Assembly: GCF_000243235.1 (NCBI RefSeq)
Contig: NZ_JH594606.1
Span: 724,934-788,933 of the forward strand
From: Gillisia limnaea DSM 15749
Lineage (GTDB): Bacteria > Bacteroidota > Bacteroidia > Flavobacteriales > Flavobacteriaceae
DNA: 64,000 bases
Direction of reading: 5' to 3'
The translations under genes and the position numbers were made by a program. This document shows, piece after piece, positions 7,543 to 17,767 of this stretch (positions are counted from its first letter, which is position 1; every line of letters begins with the position of its first letter). The notes below the pieces were generated by a model. It ran no database searches, was not told the origin of the DNA, and saw only the letters and a list, made by a program, of their open reading frames with translations.

Positions 7543-7977
7543 CTACCTAAAGTCAGAAGCTAAGTCATTAACATAATTATTGAAGGTACCCTCTCTGAAT
7601 TTCTGATATAATGAGACCATTTCCTCTTTTGAGAAGTAGCCATTAAACTGAGGGTTCTCATCAATCATGAATTGAATAAATTGGTTTTGATTTACCGACT
7701 TTCTTGCCTTTTTTCTTAGCAGTTGGGCCAGCTGTTTTTTAGTATAAATCTTTTGACCTATTTGGAAGTTTTCATCAGACTTTCTTGATTTACTCAAAAA
7801 ATCACGATACTTAAATCTTTCTTTTGCCATCACATCCGTTGTAAATTTTGAGGGTGGATTAATGTGAGCCGCAGAAGGTTTGGTCTTTAAGGAGGTGTTT
7901 GAAACTCTTGCGTAGTCTTGAGCAGTAATTGATACTGAAAACACTACTAATGCCAATGTTAGAAATAAAGTTTTCAT
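7543..7977 (-). CDS. Small secreted protein of unknown function
   Basis: A 144-residue protein with a clear signal peptide (MKTLFLTLALVVFSVSITAQ, cleavage after about residue 20). The mature part is basic and mainly helical, with KKQLAQLLRKKARKS near residues 80-94 and an end of NNYVNDLASDFR. No transmembrane segment or lipobox follows, so it is probably periplasmic. The spacing from its neighbours suggests a single-gene unit. A perfect inverted repeat lies 31 bases before the start codon. I do not recognise the family. Confidence 0.6.
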   Translation of the reverse strand: MKTLFLTLALVVFSVSITAQDYARVSNTSLKTKPSAAHINPPSKFTTDVMAKERFKYRDFLSKSRKSDENFQIGQKIYTKKQLAQLLRKKARKSVNQNQFIQFMIDENPQFNGYFSKEEMVSLYQKFREGTFNNYVNDLASDFR

Positions 7978-8007
7978 AATACGAAGTGTTTAAATTAATA
8001 TTATTTC

Positions 8008-8033
8008 GATAACTAAGGAAATGCTTAGTTATC
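8008..8033. promoter_or_regulatory. Perfect 10-bp inverted repeat before the secreted-protein gene
   Basis: GATAACTAAG (8008-8017) and CTTAGTTATC (8024-8033) are separated by six bases, 31 bases upstream of the start codon at 7977. It could be a leader hairpin in the mRNA or a dimeric regulator site. No T-run follows in the direction of the gene. Confidence 0.4.
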
Positions 8034-8396
8034 TATCACTTCCTTTTAGTTATATTTTTTTTTGTATTACCATAATTTCTAAACTACTATATAAAATTAA
8101 GCAAGATTTTAGTTATTTCATATTGATTTTTATGTTTTAACATAGGGTAATTTTAATCTTGCAATGGCTCTAAATATGAGGCTTAAACATTTCGGGAACC
8201 GAATTATTCGGGTTGTAGCCTAGCCCGGTTATCGCGCATGCTTTGGAGGCAGGAAGCCGAAGGTTCTCCCGATGCTTCGGTACAAGATGAAGTGATGATT
8301 AGCTCCCTGCTGGACGAAAAATAAATATACATTTCAATTGTAATTAATTAGTAGTTAATTGTGCGGCAATCTGGTTAATTACTGATCCTTCAAATA
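8034..8396. other. Spacer, no gene seen
   Basis: Upstream region of the secreted-protein gene on the left and a GC-richer stretch (about 8195-8300) with a small hairpin (CCGAATtaTTCGG, 8199-8211). No coding frame was recognised. Confidence 0.3.
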
Positions 8397-8950
8397 TTAC
8401 TTCAATGCAATTAAGCCCGCATGTTTTGCTTCCTCTTCTATTTTACCAGCCAATTTTTCTTCTGAATAATAATTTTTTCACCAAATGGGTATCAAAATTC
8501 CCACTTCTAAAATTTTCATGTTCAAAAACGATTTCTTTAAATGGAAGTATGTTTTGCACTCCTTGAACTTCATATTTGTCAATAGCCGAATCATTAATTG
8601 TATGGCTTCTTCTCTAGTTTTTCCGCAAATGATAAGCTTAGCTTGCATGGGATCGTAATAAATTGGAATTTCCATTCCTTCTTCAAAACCATCATCCGTT
8701 CTTACGCCTTCACCTTTTGGTGTTCTATATTGTTCCAACATTCGGCATAAAGTAAATATAGCATTAGAAACAAGTTGTTTTCACCTTCGCAATATTTACC
8801 ACAAGCTCTAAGTGAATTGCGGCAAGGAGGCAATAGCCAAAGTGCTTTCCGGTAAAATAAAGCTTTAACAAATCCTCTTCCTGCGAAATTCTGTTTAGAT
8901 ATGCAACTGGACCTGTAATGGAGGTGAACGCCTATAGAAACATAGTTGTT
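8397..8950 (-). pseudogene. Biotin carboxylase C-terminal remnant
   Basis: The minus strand preserves the end of an acyl-CoA carboxylase biotin-carboxylase subunit. One frame reads YRTPKGEGVRTDDGFEEGME, then IPIYYDPMQAKLI and GKTREEAIQLMIR. After a frameshift near 8560 another frame reads ILPFKEIVFEHENFRSGNF, and a further shift gives YYSEEKLAGKIEEEAKHAG before the stop at 8397-8399. Upstream (about 8750-8950) only scattered similarity remains. At least two frameshifts and the loss of the ATP-grasp domain make it inactive. Confidence 0.75.
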
Positions 8951-9038
8951 CAAGGCTTTACGAGAGGTTCTTGTTTACTTGAAAAATCTGACAATTTTTA
9001 ATTTAGTTACATTTAGAAAAGATAATTAAAACTAAAAA

Positions 9039-9968
9039 TTAAAAATTCGTCACCTGGAGCACCCGTTCCGGATAATCGGTGATAATACCATCAACTTCTA
9101 GTTCTATCATTTTTTTAATGACTTCAGGCTCATTAACCGTCCAGGGAATTAATTTCATGTCCATAGTTTTAATAGAATCTACAAAAGCAGCATTTTTTAC
9201 TAATCCATAATCCGGACTGTAAATTTCCGGTCGGAAATTAAGTAAATCAAGGTTCTTTTGAATCCCTTCAATATATACCAAATAGGCTGTTTCAACTTCA
9301 GGATATTTTTGATGAATTTGATTGAGAATATTGACATCAAAAGATTGTAAATTCATTTTTTTCTGAAGGTTTTTATCCTGAATAACCTGCATCACCAATT
9401 CTACGAATTCTTTAGGTTCCGGCTGATAAAAACCATATTCATTTGCTGAAGATTTCAATTCAATATTATATTTTACCTTTTCCAGATTATTCTTTTTTAT
9501 AAAATTTTCTATGGAGTCTATCGCTTCGGCAAGTAAAGGTTTATAGGTTTTTTGCTTTTGCTGGTCAGGAAATAATTTATTTCCTTTAGAACCAACATCA
9601 AATTTCCTGATGCTATCGTACGTCATCTCGTAAAGGTTAAATTTTTCCTGATTTTCTTCAGAAATTGTATCGCCCGATGGAGTCAAAACATATAATGAAT
9701 GCATAAATGGCTCGTGGGACACTACTACTTTTTTATCTTTGGAAATTATTACATCCAACTCGATCACATCCACGCCTTTTTCTACCGCACTTATAAATGC
9801 AGGGATACTATTCTCGGGAAAATTCCCCCTATCACCACGATGCCCCTGCACCTGAATACTTTGTGCTTCTGGTTTGGTTCCTTGAACCTCTTGTTTTTGC
9901 TCCTTATCGTGCTTACAACCTAAAGCAATTATCAAGAAAGCAGGTAATATGTTTTTTATAATTTTCAT
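9039..9968 (-). CDS. Glycerophosphodiester phosphodiesterase, lipoprotein
   Basis: A 309-residue GDPD-family enzyme with lipobox IALGC (Cys18), so it is probably membrane-anchored in the periplasm or at the outer membrane. The catalytic elements are present: HRGDRGNFPENS with His43, Arg44 and Glu52, then IELDVIISKDKKVVVSHE with Glu70, Asp72 and His85. The C-terminus has DGIITDYPERV, the usual end of the TIM barrel. It should hydrolyse glycerophosphodiesters to glycerol 3-phosphate and an alcohol. It is the last gene of the sigma-FecR-SusCD-phosphoesterase locus, 87 bases after the phosphoesterase. Its C-terminal region is duplicated in the remnant at 5708-5930. Confidence 0.9.
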   Translation of the reverse strand: MKIIKNILPAFLIIALGCKHDKEQKQEVQGTKPEAQSIQVQGHRGDRGNFPENSIPAFISAVEKGVDVIELDVIISKDKKVVVSHEPFMHSLYVLTPSGDTISEENQEKFNLYEMTYDSIRKFDVGSKGNKLFPDQQKQKTYKPLLAEAIDSIENFIKKNNLEKVKYNIELKSSANEYGFYQPEPKEFVELVMQVIQDKNLQKKMNLQSFDVNILNQIHQKYPEVETAYLVYIEGIQKNLDLLNFRPEIYSPDYGLVKNAAFVDSIKTMDMKLIPWTVNEPEVIKKMIELEVDGIITDYPERVLQVTNF

Positions 9969-10055
9969 CTAAATTAATTTTAAAATAAAGGCCCACCCGT
10001 AAAAATAAAGAACTTTGGGCAGGCCTTGCAAAAGAAACACAAAATTTAAACTCAA

Positions 10056-11633
10056 CTACTCAACTGGTTCTGCTAATCGATAACTACTTCTAGCCGCATG
10101 GGTTTTCCCAAACATATCAGTAGCTTTTATTTCTATTGTATGTTCACCAGTTTCCAGTTTGGTGGGAATATCACCCCGCCATAAATGCTCCGTTTTAATA
10201 GGATTGGAGGATCTCCTGCCGTGCATCAATTCTTCGGTTAAATCCCATTCATATACCATTTCTACGTAGGAAGGATCGTATTCTTCCAAATATTGCATTT
10301 CATTCCAATCACCATCATCAAATCGATATAGGACCTCATCGCCTTCGGTTCCCATAAAGAAATTCACATAAATCCCTGCCCTGGTGCTCCTACCCTTGGC
10401 AACTACTTTTGGCGAAAAAACTTCCATCTGATATGCTGCAGGCTTTCCGGCAACTTTATAATCAATGCTATACTCGTTTCCATCGAAATTGATAAACGCG
10501 TAGCCTTTTGGGGTACCGTCTCGCATTGTAGAAACAGGAATATTATTTTCATCCAATTTTCCCGAATACCAATCACCTGAAGTGGTTCCTACATTGTAAT
10601 GATGATGTGGTTTATCCTGCTGCCACCCCTCTTCTTTGCCAAAGAAATCCTGGCGCTGAATGTGGGTATGCGCCGAAAGCGAAAGTGTGTTTGGGAATTC
10701 TTTTAATAGTTGAAAAAGCCGGTCCCGGTCTTTATCACGAAAAGTATCTACGCCATCGGGTTCACTAAGAGGAATATGCATCGCGATTACTATCAAATGA
10801 TCTTTTGGCACCTGCTTTAGGTTATTTTCTATAAACTCAAACTGGTCTTCCCTAAAACCTCCCCAATAACCTTTTCCATCCCGGGGATCTGGATACAAAA
10901 CATCATCCAAAATCAGGAAATGTACCTTGCCGTAATTAAAAGCGTAATTGGCGGGGCCAAAATGTGCTTCGTAGGTTTCATCGGAAAGTATATCGTTCTC
11001 CACATCAAAATTTATATCATGATTGCCCAGCAAATTGTACCACGGGATTCCCACCTTCTTTACGGCTTTTATATATGGATTAAAGAGGTCCAGGTCATTT
11101 CCTACCAAATCGCCAAGACTTAAACCAAATGGAACATTCTCTATCCCTTCCACTTCGGCCACTACCCCCTTGGCAAAATAATCGATTTCCTGTTGGGTAT
11201 AAGGCTGCGGGTCTCCAAATATAAGTGCGGTAAAATCTTCTTTTTCTTCAGAAGAAATTAGAGGAAAATCAACCGATTTTGGCAATTTTCCGGTAGCTTC
11301 AACGCCATTAAATTTTAAATTTGGGGATCCTTTTGGTTTATGGATATAGAAAAACTGAGGTAAATTATCTTCATTTTTTCCAACTTTATACCCCGATGGT
11401 TTTATTACCGAAATAATATTGTCTTCGCCAATAGGTAATTCGTATTTTCCTTCAGTATTGGTTTGCACCACCTCACGGCCATTGGTAACGGCTACTTCAG
11501 ATATTCCTTTTTCCCGCCGGTCTTTTTTACCGTTTTGGTTAGAGTCTTCAAAAACGTAACCTGTAACGTTTTTCTGTGCATAAAGGTTTAAACTCAATAC
11601 ACTAATTATTGCAAATACTATTATTTTTATCAT
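10056..11633 (-). CDS. Calcineurin-like metallophosphoesterase with Ig-like N-terminal domain
   Basis: A 525-residue secreted protein. A signal peptide (residues 1-19) is followed by an SdrD/Cna-B-like domain (GYVFEDSNQNGKKD at 25-38, NTEGKYEL). The metallophosphoesterase core then has the metal-binding motifs FGDPQ (Asp141), GDLVGN (174-179) and GNHD (203-206), with His residues in AMHIPL and SAHTH. A beta-rich C-terminal domain closes the protein. Such enzymes cleave phosphomonoesters or phosphodiesters outside the cytoplasm. Its position between SusD and the GDPD suggests that both process a phosphodiester captured by SusCD. A fragment of it is duplicated at 5938-6030. Confidence 0.9.
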   Translation of the reverse strand: MIKIIVFAIISVLSLNLYAQKNVTGYVFEDSNQNGKKDRREKGISEVAVTNGREVVQTNTEGKYELPIGEDNIISVIKPSGYKVGKNEDNLPQFFYIHKPKGSPNLKFNGVEATGKLPKSVDFPLISSEEKEDFTALIFGDPQPYTQQEIDYFAKGVVAEVEGIENVPFGLSLGDLVGNDLDLFNPYIKAVKKVGIPWYNLLGNHDINFDVENDILSDETYEAHFGPANYAFNYGKVHFLILDDVLYPDPRDGKGYWGGFREDQFEFIENNLKQVPKDHLIVIAMHIPLSEPDGVDTFRDKDRDRLFQLLKEFPNTLSLSAHTHIQRQDFFGKEEGWQQDKPHHHYNVGTTSGDWYSGKLDENNIPVSTMRDGTPKGYAFINFDGNEYSIDYKVAGKPAAYQMEVFSPKVVAKGRSTRAGIYVNFFMGTEGDEVLYRFDDGDWNEMQYLEEYDPSYVEMVYEWDLTEELMHGRRSSNPIKTEHLWRGDIPTKLETGEHTIEIKATDMFGKTHAARSSYRLAEPVE

Positions 11634-11751
11634 CTGTTTATAAATTTAACCGCATAAAGGGAATTCATCACAGGCTTATAATCATCTCCCTGCGTATTCC
11701 TTAATTTTGCGTCCAGCATCATGCTGGTTTCATTTTTATTTTTTCTAGCTA

Positions 11752-13185
11752 CTAATTATCCCACCAAACTTTGACGTTAATATTATCACTGCCTCCAAGC
11801 ATTTCTATGGCTTCCAGATAATTCTCCCGATTATTTACCTGAATATCCTGCGGGTAGGTAAACCTAACCGGCATCATTGCATCATTTTGCATGGCCTCAG
11901 TTTTTGGAAGTTCCGGAAAACCAGTTCTTCTATATTCAAACCACTGCTGATAATCGGTAAAATAAAGTGCGTAATACTTTTGAAGCATGATGCGTTCTAA
12001 AGTACCATCATAGTGCGCCAGCTCATTCTCAAAATAATCTTCGGGTACCTCAGTTTCCATCTGATCTATGGCTGCATTTACACCGTTTAAATAATGAGTT
12101 TCAGCATCTCCGGTAAAACCTCGTTGTGCCATTTCGGCTTTAATAAATTCAACCTCAGCATAAGTGAGCAAAAATATCTGCATAGGGTTTTCCACCTGTT
12201 CAATATTGAAGGTAGAGGCATTGAATTCAAATTGAGATTCTGGGCCTGCATACGCGCTGGTAATGCCTTTATAGCCAATTAAGTTGTTATCTAAATCGCT
12301 TGCCATTGTTCCAATAACAGGACGTCTTGGATCTTCCAACTCGTTTAAAATATCAACAAAGAACTCTGTTAAATTTACACTTAACCTGAAATCCTGTGGC
12401 CTTCCCCAGGGAGATACATTGGGAGTTACCCCAGTAACTTGCAAAATCGCCGACTCCTCTGTATTTTCAAACACGGGATAAGTTTCAGGATTATTGATCA
12501 TTGTGGTGAGTTGCTGAAAAGCATTCATTTCTTCCACACCTGAAACCCTTAGAAGCAAGCGCATTCTCAAGGAATTGGTGAATTTTTGCCATTTACTCAC
12601 ATCGTTTTGAAACAGGATGTCATCCGCATAGACCATAGCTGCTTCTGTATCATAAAGCTCATTGGCCCGCTCTAGGTCTGCTAGAATTGTGTCATAAATA
12701 AAAGGCTGGGAATCGAATGCCGGATAAAGATTTCCTTCTTCTCCTTTTACCGCTTCTGTCATTGGTACCGGCCCAAAAATATCGGTTAGGTTTGCATACA
12801 CCCAGGCGTTTAAAGTAAGTGCAATAGCCTCATAATTTACATCACCGGCTTCTTCGGCAGCGGTTCTCATTTCGTTGATATTATTCAACCACCGGTAATA
12901 ATTATACCAGGAAGAATTTCCAATATTTGGGCTTACATCATAACGGTGTAAACCTCCGGACACACTTGGAAATGGCAGGGAAACCTGCATTAAGTCAAAA
13001 GTGATGCTTGCGCTTCGGTTGGCATTGTGTGTAGCCAAACCATAGATAATTGGATTAATTAAAGTTCCCGGACTTATTTCCGCTATGCGGTTTGGATCTT
13101 CGTTTATTTCTTCAAAGTCTTTCGTGCAGGCAAGCATCAAAAATAAAGCTAAAAACACTGCACTTATATTTTTTATATTTTTCAT
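11752..13185 (-). CDS. SusD/RagB-family outer-membrane lipoprotein
   Basis: A 477-residue protein with lipobox LMLAC (Cys20) followed by TKDFEEINEDPNR, a classical start for the SusD-like_2 branch. Helical TPR-like segments follow (WYNYYRWLNNINEMRTAAEE), and the C-terminal motif EYRRTGFP is typical of the family. SusD proteins cap the SusC channel at the cell surface and bind the substrate. The start codon is 10 bases after the SusC stop, so the two are translationally linked. The downstream phosphoesterases point to a phosphate-containing ligand rather than a glycan; that is inference. Confidence 0.92.
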   Translation of the reverse strand: MKNIKNISAVFLALFLMLACTKDFEEINEDPNRIAEISPGTLINPIIYGLATHNANRSASITFDLMQVSLPFPSVSGGLHRYDVSPNIGNSSWYNYYRWLNNINEMRTAAEEAGDVNYEAIALTLNAWVYANLTDIFGPVPMTEAVKGEEGNLYPAFDSQPFIYDTILADLERANELYDTEAAMVYADDILFQNDVSKWQKFTNSLRMRLLLRVSGVEEMNAFQQLTTMINNPETYPVFENTEESAILQVTGVTPNVSPWGRPQDFRLSVNLTEFFVDILNELEDPRRPVIGTMASDLDNNLIGYKGITSAYAGPESQFEFNASTFNIEQVENPMQIFLLTYAEVEFIKAEMAQRGFTGDAETHYLNGVNAAIDQMETEVPEDYFENELAHYDGTLERIMLQKYYALYFTDYQQWFEYRRTGFPELPKTEAMQNDAMMPVRFTYPQDIQVNNRENYLEAIEMLGGSDNINVKVWWDN

Positions 13186-13195
13186 AATAAAATAG

Positions 13196-16100
13196 TTATA
13201 AATTCACTTGTATATTAAATCCGTAAGTTGCCGGAGATGGCATTTGCCCCATCTCTACACCGGGTAAAATGGTATCGCCGTTCAAGGCAGCGGTTTCAGG
13301 ATCATAGATTGGAAAATCTGATATTACCGCTAGGTTTCGTCCGAAGAGCGATAGATTTATTCCCTGAATCGCACTATTCTGGAGCCAAAGTTTTGGAAAA
13401 TTGTATTGCAAACTAACTTCCCTGAGTTTTATATAGGAAGCATCAAAGGAATTGGACTCGACGTTAGCCCTTCTATAATAGCGGTTGTACCAATCTGGGG
13501 TAATAGCTTCCGTAGTATTGGTAGAATAAGAGCCTTCCTCATTTAATACCACTCCTTCACCTACAATAACGCCTTCTTCACGGCCAAAGAAAGTAGATCT
13601 AAGTTTTCCCATTTGGGTGAATTTATGATGCGATTGGGAATAAATAATCCCTCCATACTGGCCATCTAATAAGACGCTAAGCCCAAAATTTCCAAATTTG
13701 AAATTATTCTGTAATCCTGCACGCCAATCTGGGCTGGCATCTCCTATATACATGATATCATCGGGATAGGCTGGTAAGCCCCCGTTATCGTAAACTATTT
13801 CTCCTTCAGGAGATCGAACAAACCCGGCACCGTATATGGAAGTAGCAGTACCCCCAACCTTTGCAATTATCCTTGCTTGGCCACCGTTTCCAATTTCTTG
13901 CTGCCCGTCTATACCATCGGCCAGTTCCAGTACTTTATTCCAGTTTCTGGCCCAGGTAAGGTTAGTACCCCATTTAAATTTTTCTCCATCGATAATCTTG
14001 GCATTAATCGCTAATTCTATCCCACGATTTCTTACCTCTCCTGAATTCAATACGCCAGAGTTGTAACCTGTAGTAATATCCAATGGAACCGAGATGATCT
14101 GGTTTTTGGTAGTGGTTTGGTAAACTGTAGCATCAAGGTTGATTCTGTTATTAAAAAGCCTGGCTTCAATACCAGTCTCGTAACTGGTGGTTATCTCAGG
14201 CTTGAAGTTGGCATTATATAAATTTGTAGGTGCCACTGCAGAGCTTGGAAAGGCATTTTGACTATAATATTTGCTGGTTCTGTAAGGATCGGTATCGTTA
14301 CCAACTTCGGCAAAAGAAATACGGTATTTTAAATAATCTACCGGCCCTGAGAAATCAAAGATTTCAGAAAGGATTATACTGGTATTTGCCGAAGGATAGA
14401 AAAACGAATTATTTTGCGTGGGAAGTGTGCTGGACCAATCGTTACGGCCGGTTACATCTAAAAATACCATATCCTTAAACGAGAAAGAAGCCAGACCGTA
14501 CAAACTGTTTATTTTCTTGTTACGATCATACGTATTCACAATGGGGTTATTTATTCCATTGGCTAGCTTATAAACATTTGGCACAACCAAACCATCTACA
14601 GCAGCATCTGTGCGCCGATATTTATAGTCCATCGCATTTCCACCTCCAGAAATAGAAAATGAAAGATCTTTACTAATTTCATCTTCATAGGTAAGTAAAA
14701 AATCTGAGTTTACTTCCTGTTTCCATACATCCTGCGTTTTAAAATACCCACGAGAATAACGATTAATACTGTACGGCCGCTTTTGCTCTCTATCCTGATG
14801 ATAGGTATTCAAAGAAGTACGCAGCATTAAATTCAATTTAGGAGCCAGCTGGATATTGGAAAATATGTTACCAATTAGCTGGTTACTGGCCAAAGAATTT
14901 GTCGCTTCGTACGCAATTAGAAATGGGTTATCTATATAAGAACTAAAAGGCTGAATTTGTTCAAGGTTTTCCTGCCCCTCTTGCCAGATAGGTCGCAACC
15001 AATCCAAATCTACATTAGGGTTTTGAAAGATCATAAAATATGCGATAGAGCCGTTATTGTAACCGGTACCCGGAAGGTTATCACTATTCCTGGTATTATA
15101 ATTTAGGGTAGAACCAACCTCTATGTTTTTGGAAATTTTATACCTGGCATTTACGGAAGCGGTAAGTCGCTCAAACCCGGTATTGGGCATTATCCATTCG
15201 TTAAGTTGATGCCCTACTGAAGCCCGCATTGATCCGTTTTTGTCACCTCCCTGTAGCGTTACATTATTGTTGGTAGTAAAACCCGTATTCCAAAAATCCT
15301 TACGGTTATCTTCATACGGCCTCCACAGTTGCCGCTCTTCAGATTGTCCGCCAATTGCAGGATCATATTGATAATAAGATTGTCCATTAAAACGAGGCCC
15401 CCAGGCGCTACTAGTTCCACCTGTGCTGTTTCCATCATCTGAACCTCCATAAGAATAATAAGGCTCACCGGCATCGTTAAAAGATTTTCCTGTACCCTGC
15501 CCATATTCGTATTGAAAATCTGGCCAACGCTGGATCACGTCAAAAGTAGTGCTGGTGTTGTAAGAAATACCCAAACCTTTTTGATTGGAACCCGATTTTG
15601 TAGTAATTATTAATGCTCCGTTAGCAGCACGACTACCGTAAAGTGCAGTGGCACCCGCTCCCTTTAAAACCGAAACACTTTCTATATCTTCCAGGTTGAG
15701 GTCTGAAATTCCATTTCCAAAATCTACCGGAGAATCTCCACCCATATAGGCATTGGAAGAACCAGAGGTAGTCATTTCAGTATTTATAGGAACCCCATCT
15801 ACCACGATTAGCGCATAATTCCCGTTAGGATTAAGCGAATTATTTCCACGCAGGGTAATTTGCTGCGAATTTATTGGCCCAGAGCCTGTAGACACAATAT
15901 TCAAACCTGAAACCTTCCCCTTTAATCCCGCTGACCAGTTATTGGGTACGGCTTGAGAAAGATTTTCGGCCTTTTACAGTTTGCTGGGAGAAACCCAATC
16001 TTTTTTCTTCTCTTTTTATTCCTAATGCAGTAACCACTACTTCATTAAGTGCATTGGCATTTTCCGACAGACTTACCTGAATAGGCTCTGAATCTTCCAC

Positions 16101-16640
16101 ACTTACCTCTTTGGACTTAAAACCCATAAAGGAAATTTTCAGTATTATGGGAAATTCAGAAACATTTAAAATAAAATTGCCATCAAAATCAGTAATAGTT
16201 CCGTTGGCTGTTCCAAGCTCCACTACTGTTGCGCCTGAAAGTGGTAATCCATCAGCGTCAAACACTTTACCGTTCGCGGTAAGTTGCTGAATGTCTGGTT
16301 TCATAACACTTATGGTATGATTTATCTTTTTGAACTGAAAACCAGTTTTAGTAGTTATTCGTTGAAATATTCTCTCTAATCTTTCATTTTCAAACTGAAA
16401 AGTAAAACTGTGATTTGCATTACTTATGCTTTCATCAAAAACAAAGGTAAAACCGGTTTCATCTTCGATAGCTGAAAAAACTTCGGTAATTGAAGCATTT
16501 TTAACTTGTATACTGATTTGAATATCATTGTTAATTGCCGACCAGGCTTTTGTTCCAGCAGAACAAATGAGTATTCCCACCACCAAAAACAGGTAAGATT
16601 TGGTTAAATAATTTGGAAAAAATTGTAGTTTAGTATTCAT
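13196..16640 (-). pseudogene. SusC/RagA TonB-dependent transporter split by a 1-bp frameshift
   Basis: Read together the two frames give about 1,147 residues, a normal SusC length. The first frame (16640-15939) has a signal peptide, an STN secretin/TonB domain (about residues 40-115), a carboxypeptidase-D-like domain (VFDADGLPLSGATV...) and the TonB box region EVVVTALGIKREEK, then stops after TVKGRKSFSSRTQ. The other frame restores AENLSQAVPNNWSAGLKGKV, which is the expected plug sequence, and continues to the barrel end at 13196. The extra base lies in GGCC at 15968-15971. It is either a real inactivating mutation or a sequencing error. STN-containing transporters signal to a FecR anti-sigma factor, and one is encoded just upstream. 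Confidence 0.9.
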
Positions 16641-16734
16641 TACAATTTGGCTATAGATTAATATTTGTAGTTTAATTTTTAAATAGCCCGTTTCTGTTGC
16701 AGCAGAAACGGGTTTGTAATTTTACGTGGCTAAT

Positions 16735-17733
16735 TCAATTATTGCTTTCTGTTTGTTCTCTTATAACTATGTTTTTAGGGTTTTTATAATCAATTTGTAA
16801 GTCTTTGATAAGCGCGATGCTTTGTAATACGGTTTCCAGATTTTCATCTTTAAACTTTCCGGAAATAGTGAGTTTTCTTAAGCGAGGATTGGCAAATTCA
16901 ATAGTTACTTCAAACCAGTTTTCAAGAATTTTTGCGGTTTCTCCCAAACTTGTTTTATCTAAGACAATAATGTTTTTAGTCCAGGCATTATAGTTGGCAC
17001 TATTCTCTTTAGAAATTTTTGGATTATCGTCCTGTCCAAAACTTAGTTGCATATTTTTGGTCAGCAATATTTTTTGAGAAGGATTGTTTTCATTGGAAAC
17101 TTCAACGATACCGGAATTAACGCTTATCTTTTCCTTCCCTTCGGAATATGCGTTAATGTTAAATGAGGTACCTAAAACTTTAGTTTCTATGCTCCCTGTT
17201 TTAATTTGGAAAGGTTTTTCAGGGTTTGGAGCAACTTCAAAAAATGCTTCCCCCTCCAGGGTGATCGTTCGGTCTTCTTTAAAGTTTTTAGGATAGCTTA
17301 TTTTAGAACCAGAATTTAAGAAAACCCTGCTCCCATCATTGAGTTCAATTTCTTTCTTTTCGCCTTTGGCAGCAACCTGGGTAAGATTATTATCAAGTAT
17401 CAAGCTGAGCAAAACGGTACCCATTAGCAGTAATAAAACAGCCGCTGATGCAATGATGCTTTGCCAGTATTTCTTTCGGGAGATCTTTTTGAGCTGGATT
17501 TTACACTCTATTCCGCGAAAGATTTTATCACGCTTTGCCTGGTCCAGGTTCACAAAAGAATAAACTTCCTGCTCCTGCATTTTTTTGAGAAAAATATCTA
17601 TCGCCAGCTTTTCCTGAGAATTTGCTTTTTTAATCGCATACTTTTCTGCCAAATAAATAAGTTCATGTTTATTCAAAACCTGCTTTTGACTATAAGTCAC
17701 ATTTTTTGAAGAGAACACGTACGCAAAAATCAA
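16735..17733 (-). CDS. FecR-family anti-sigma factor
   Basis: A 332-residue inner-membrane protein. An N-terminal cytoplasmic part (about 1-90) precedes one transmembrane segment (SIIASAAVLLLLMGTVLLSL, about 92-111) and a periplasmic FecR domain with KGEKKEIELNDGSRVFLNSG and ITLEGEAFFEVA. The C-terminal STN-like domain (LEKTLQSI-type helix near 310) contacts the transporter. FecR proteins hold the ECF sigma factor until the SusC transporter reports ligand. It lies 34 bases after the sigma gene and 94 bases before susC. The start is uncertain; an internal start would shorten the N-terminus. Confidence 0.9.
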   Translation of the reverse strand: MIFAYVFSSKNVTYSQKQVLNKHELIYLAEKYAIKKANSQEKLAIDIFLKKMQEQEVYSFVNLDQAKRDKIFRGIECKIQLKKISRKKYWQSIIASAAVLLLLMGTVLLSLILDNNLTQVAAKGEKKEIELNDGSRVFLNSGSKISYPKNFKEDRTITLEGEAFFEVAPNPEKPFQIKTGSIETKVLGTSFNINAYSEGKEKISVNSGIVEVSNENNPSQKILLTKNMQLSFGQDDNPKISKENSANYNAWTKNIIVLDKTSLGETAKILENWFEVTIEFANPRLRKLTISGKFKDENLETVLQSIALIKDLQIDYKNPKNIVIREQTESNN

Positions 17734-17767
17734 CTCTTAAAAGACTCTTAATATTGAAGAAGGGTGT

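Noticed and set aside
8702-8953. 83-codon frame beside the biotin carboxylase fragment
   Set aside because: Cys-rich chance frame on the decayed part of the same pseudogene.
13228-15504. Several 60-82-codon frames opposite or within the SusC gene
   Set aside because: Overlap a clear SusC coding sequence in other frames; typical shadows.
15939-16640. Programmed ribosomal frameshifting in susC
   Set aside because: The junction (AAAGGCCGAAAA) has no classical slippery heptamer followed by a structure, and SusC genes are not known to use it; mutation or sequencing error is simpler.
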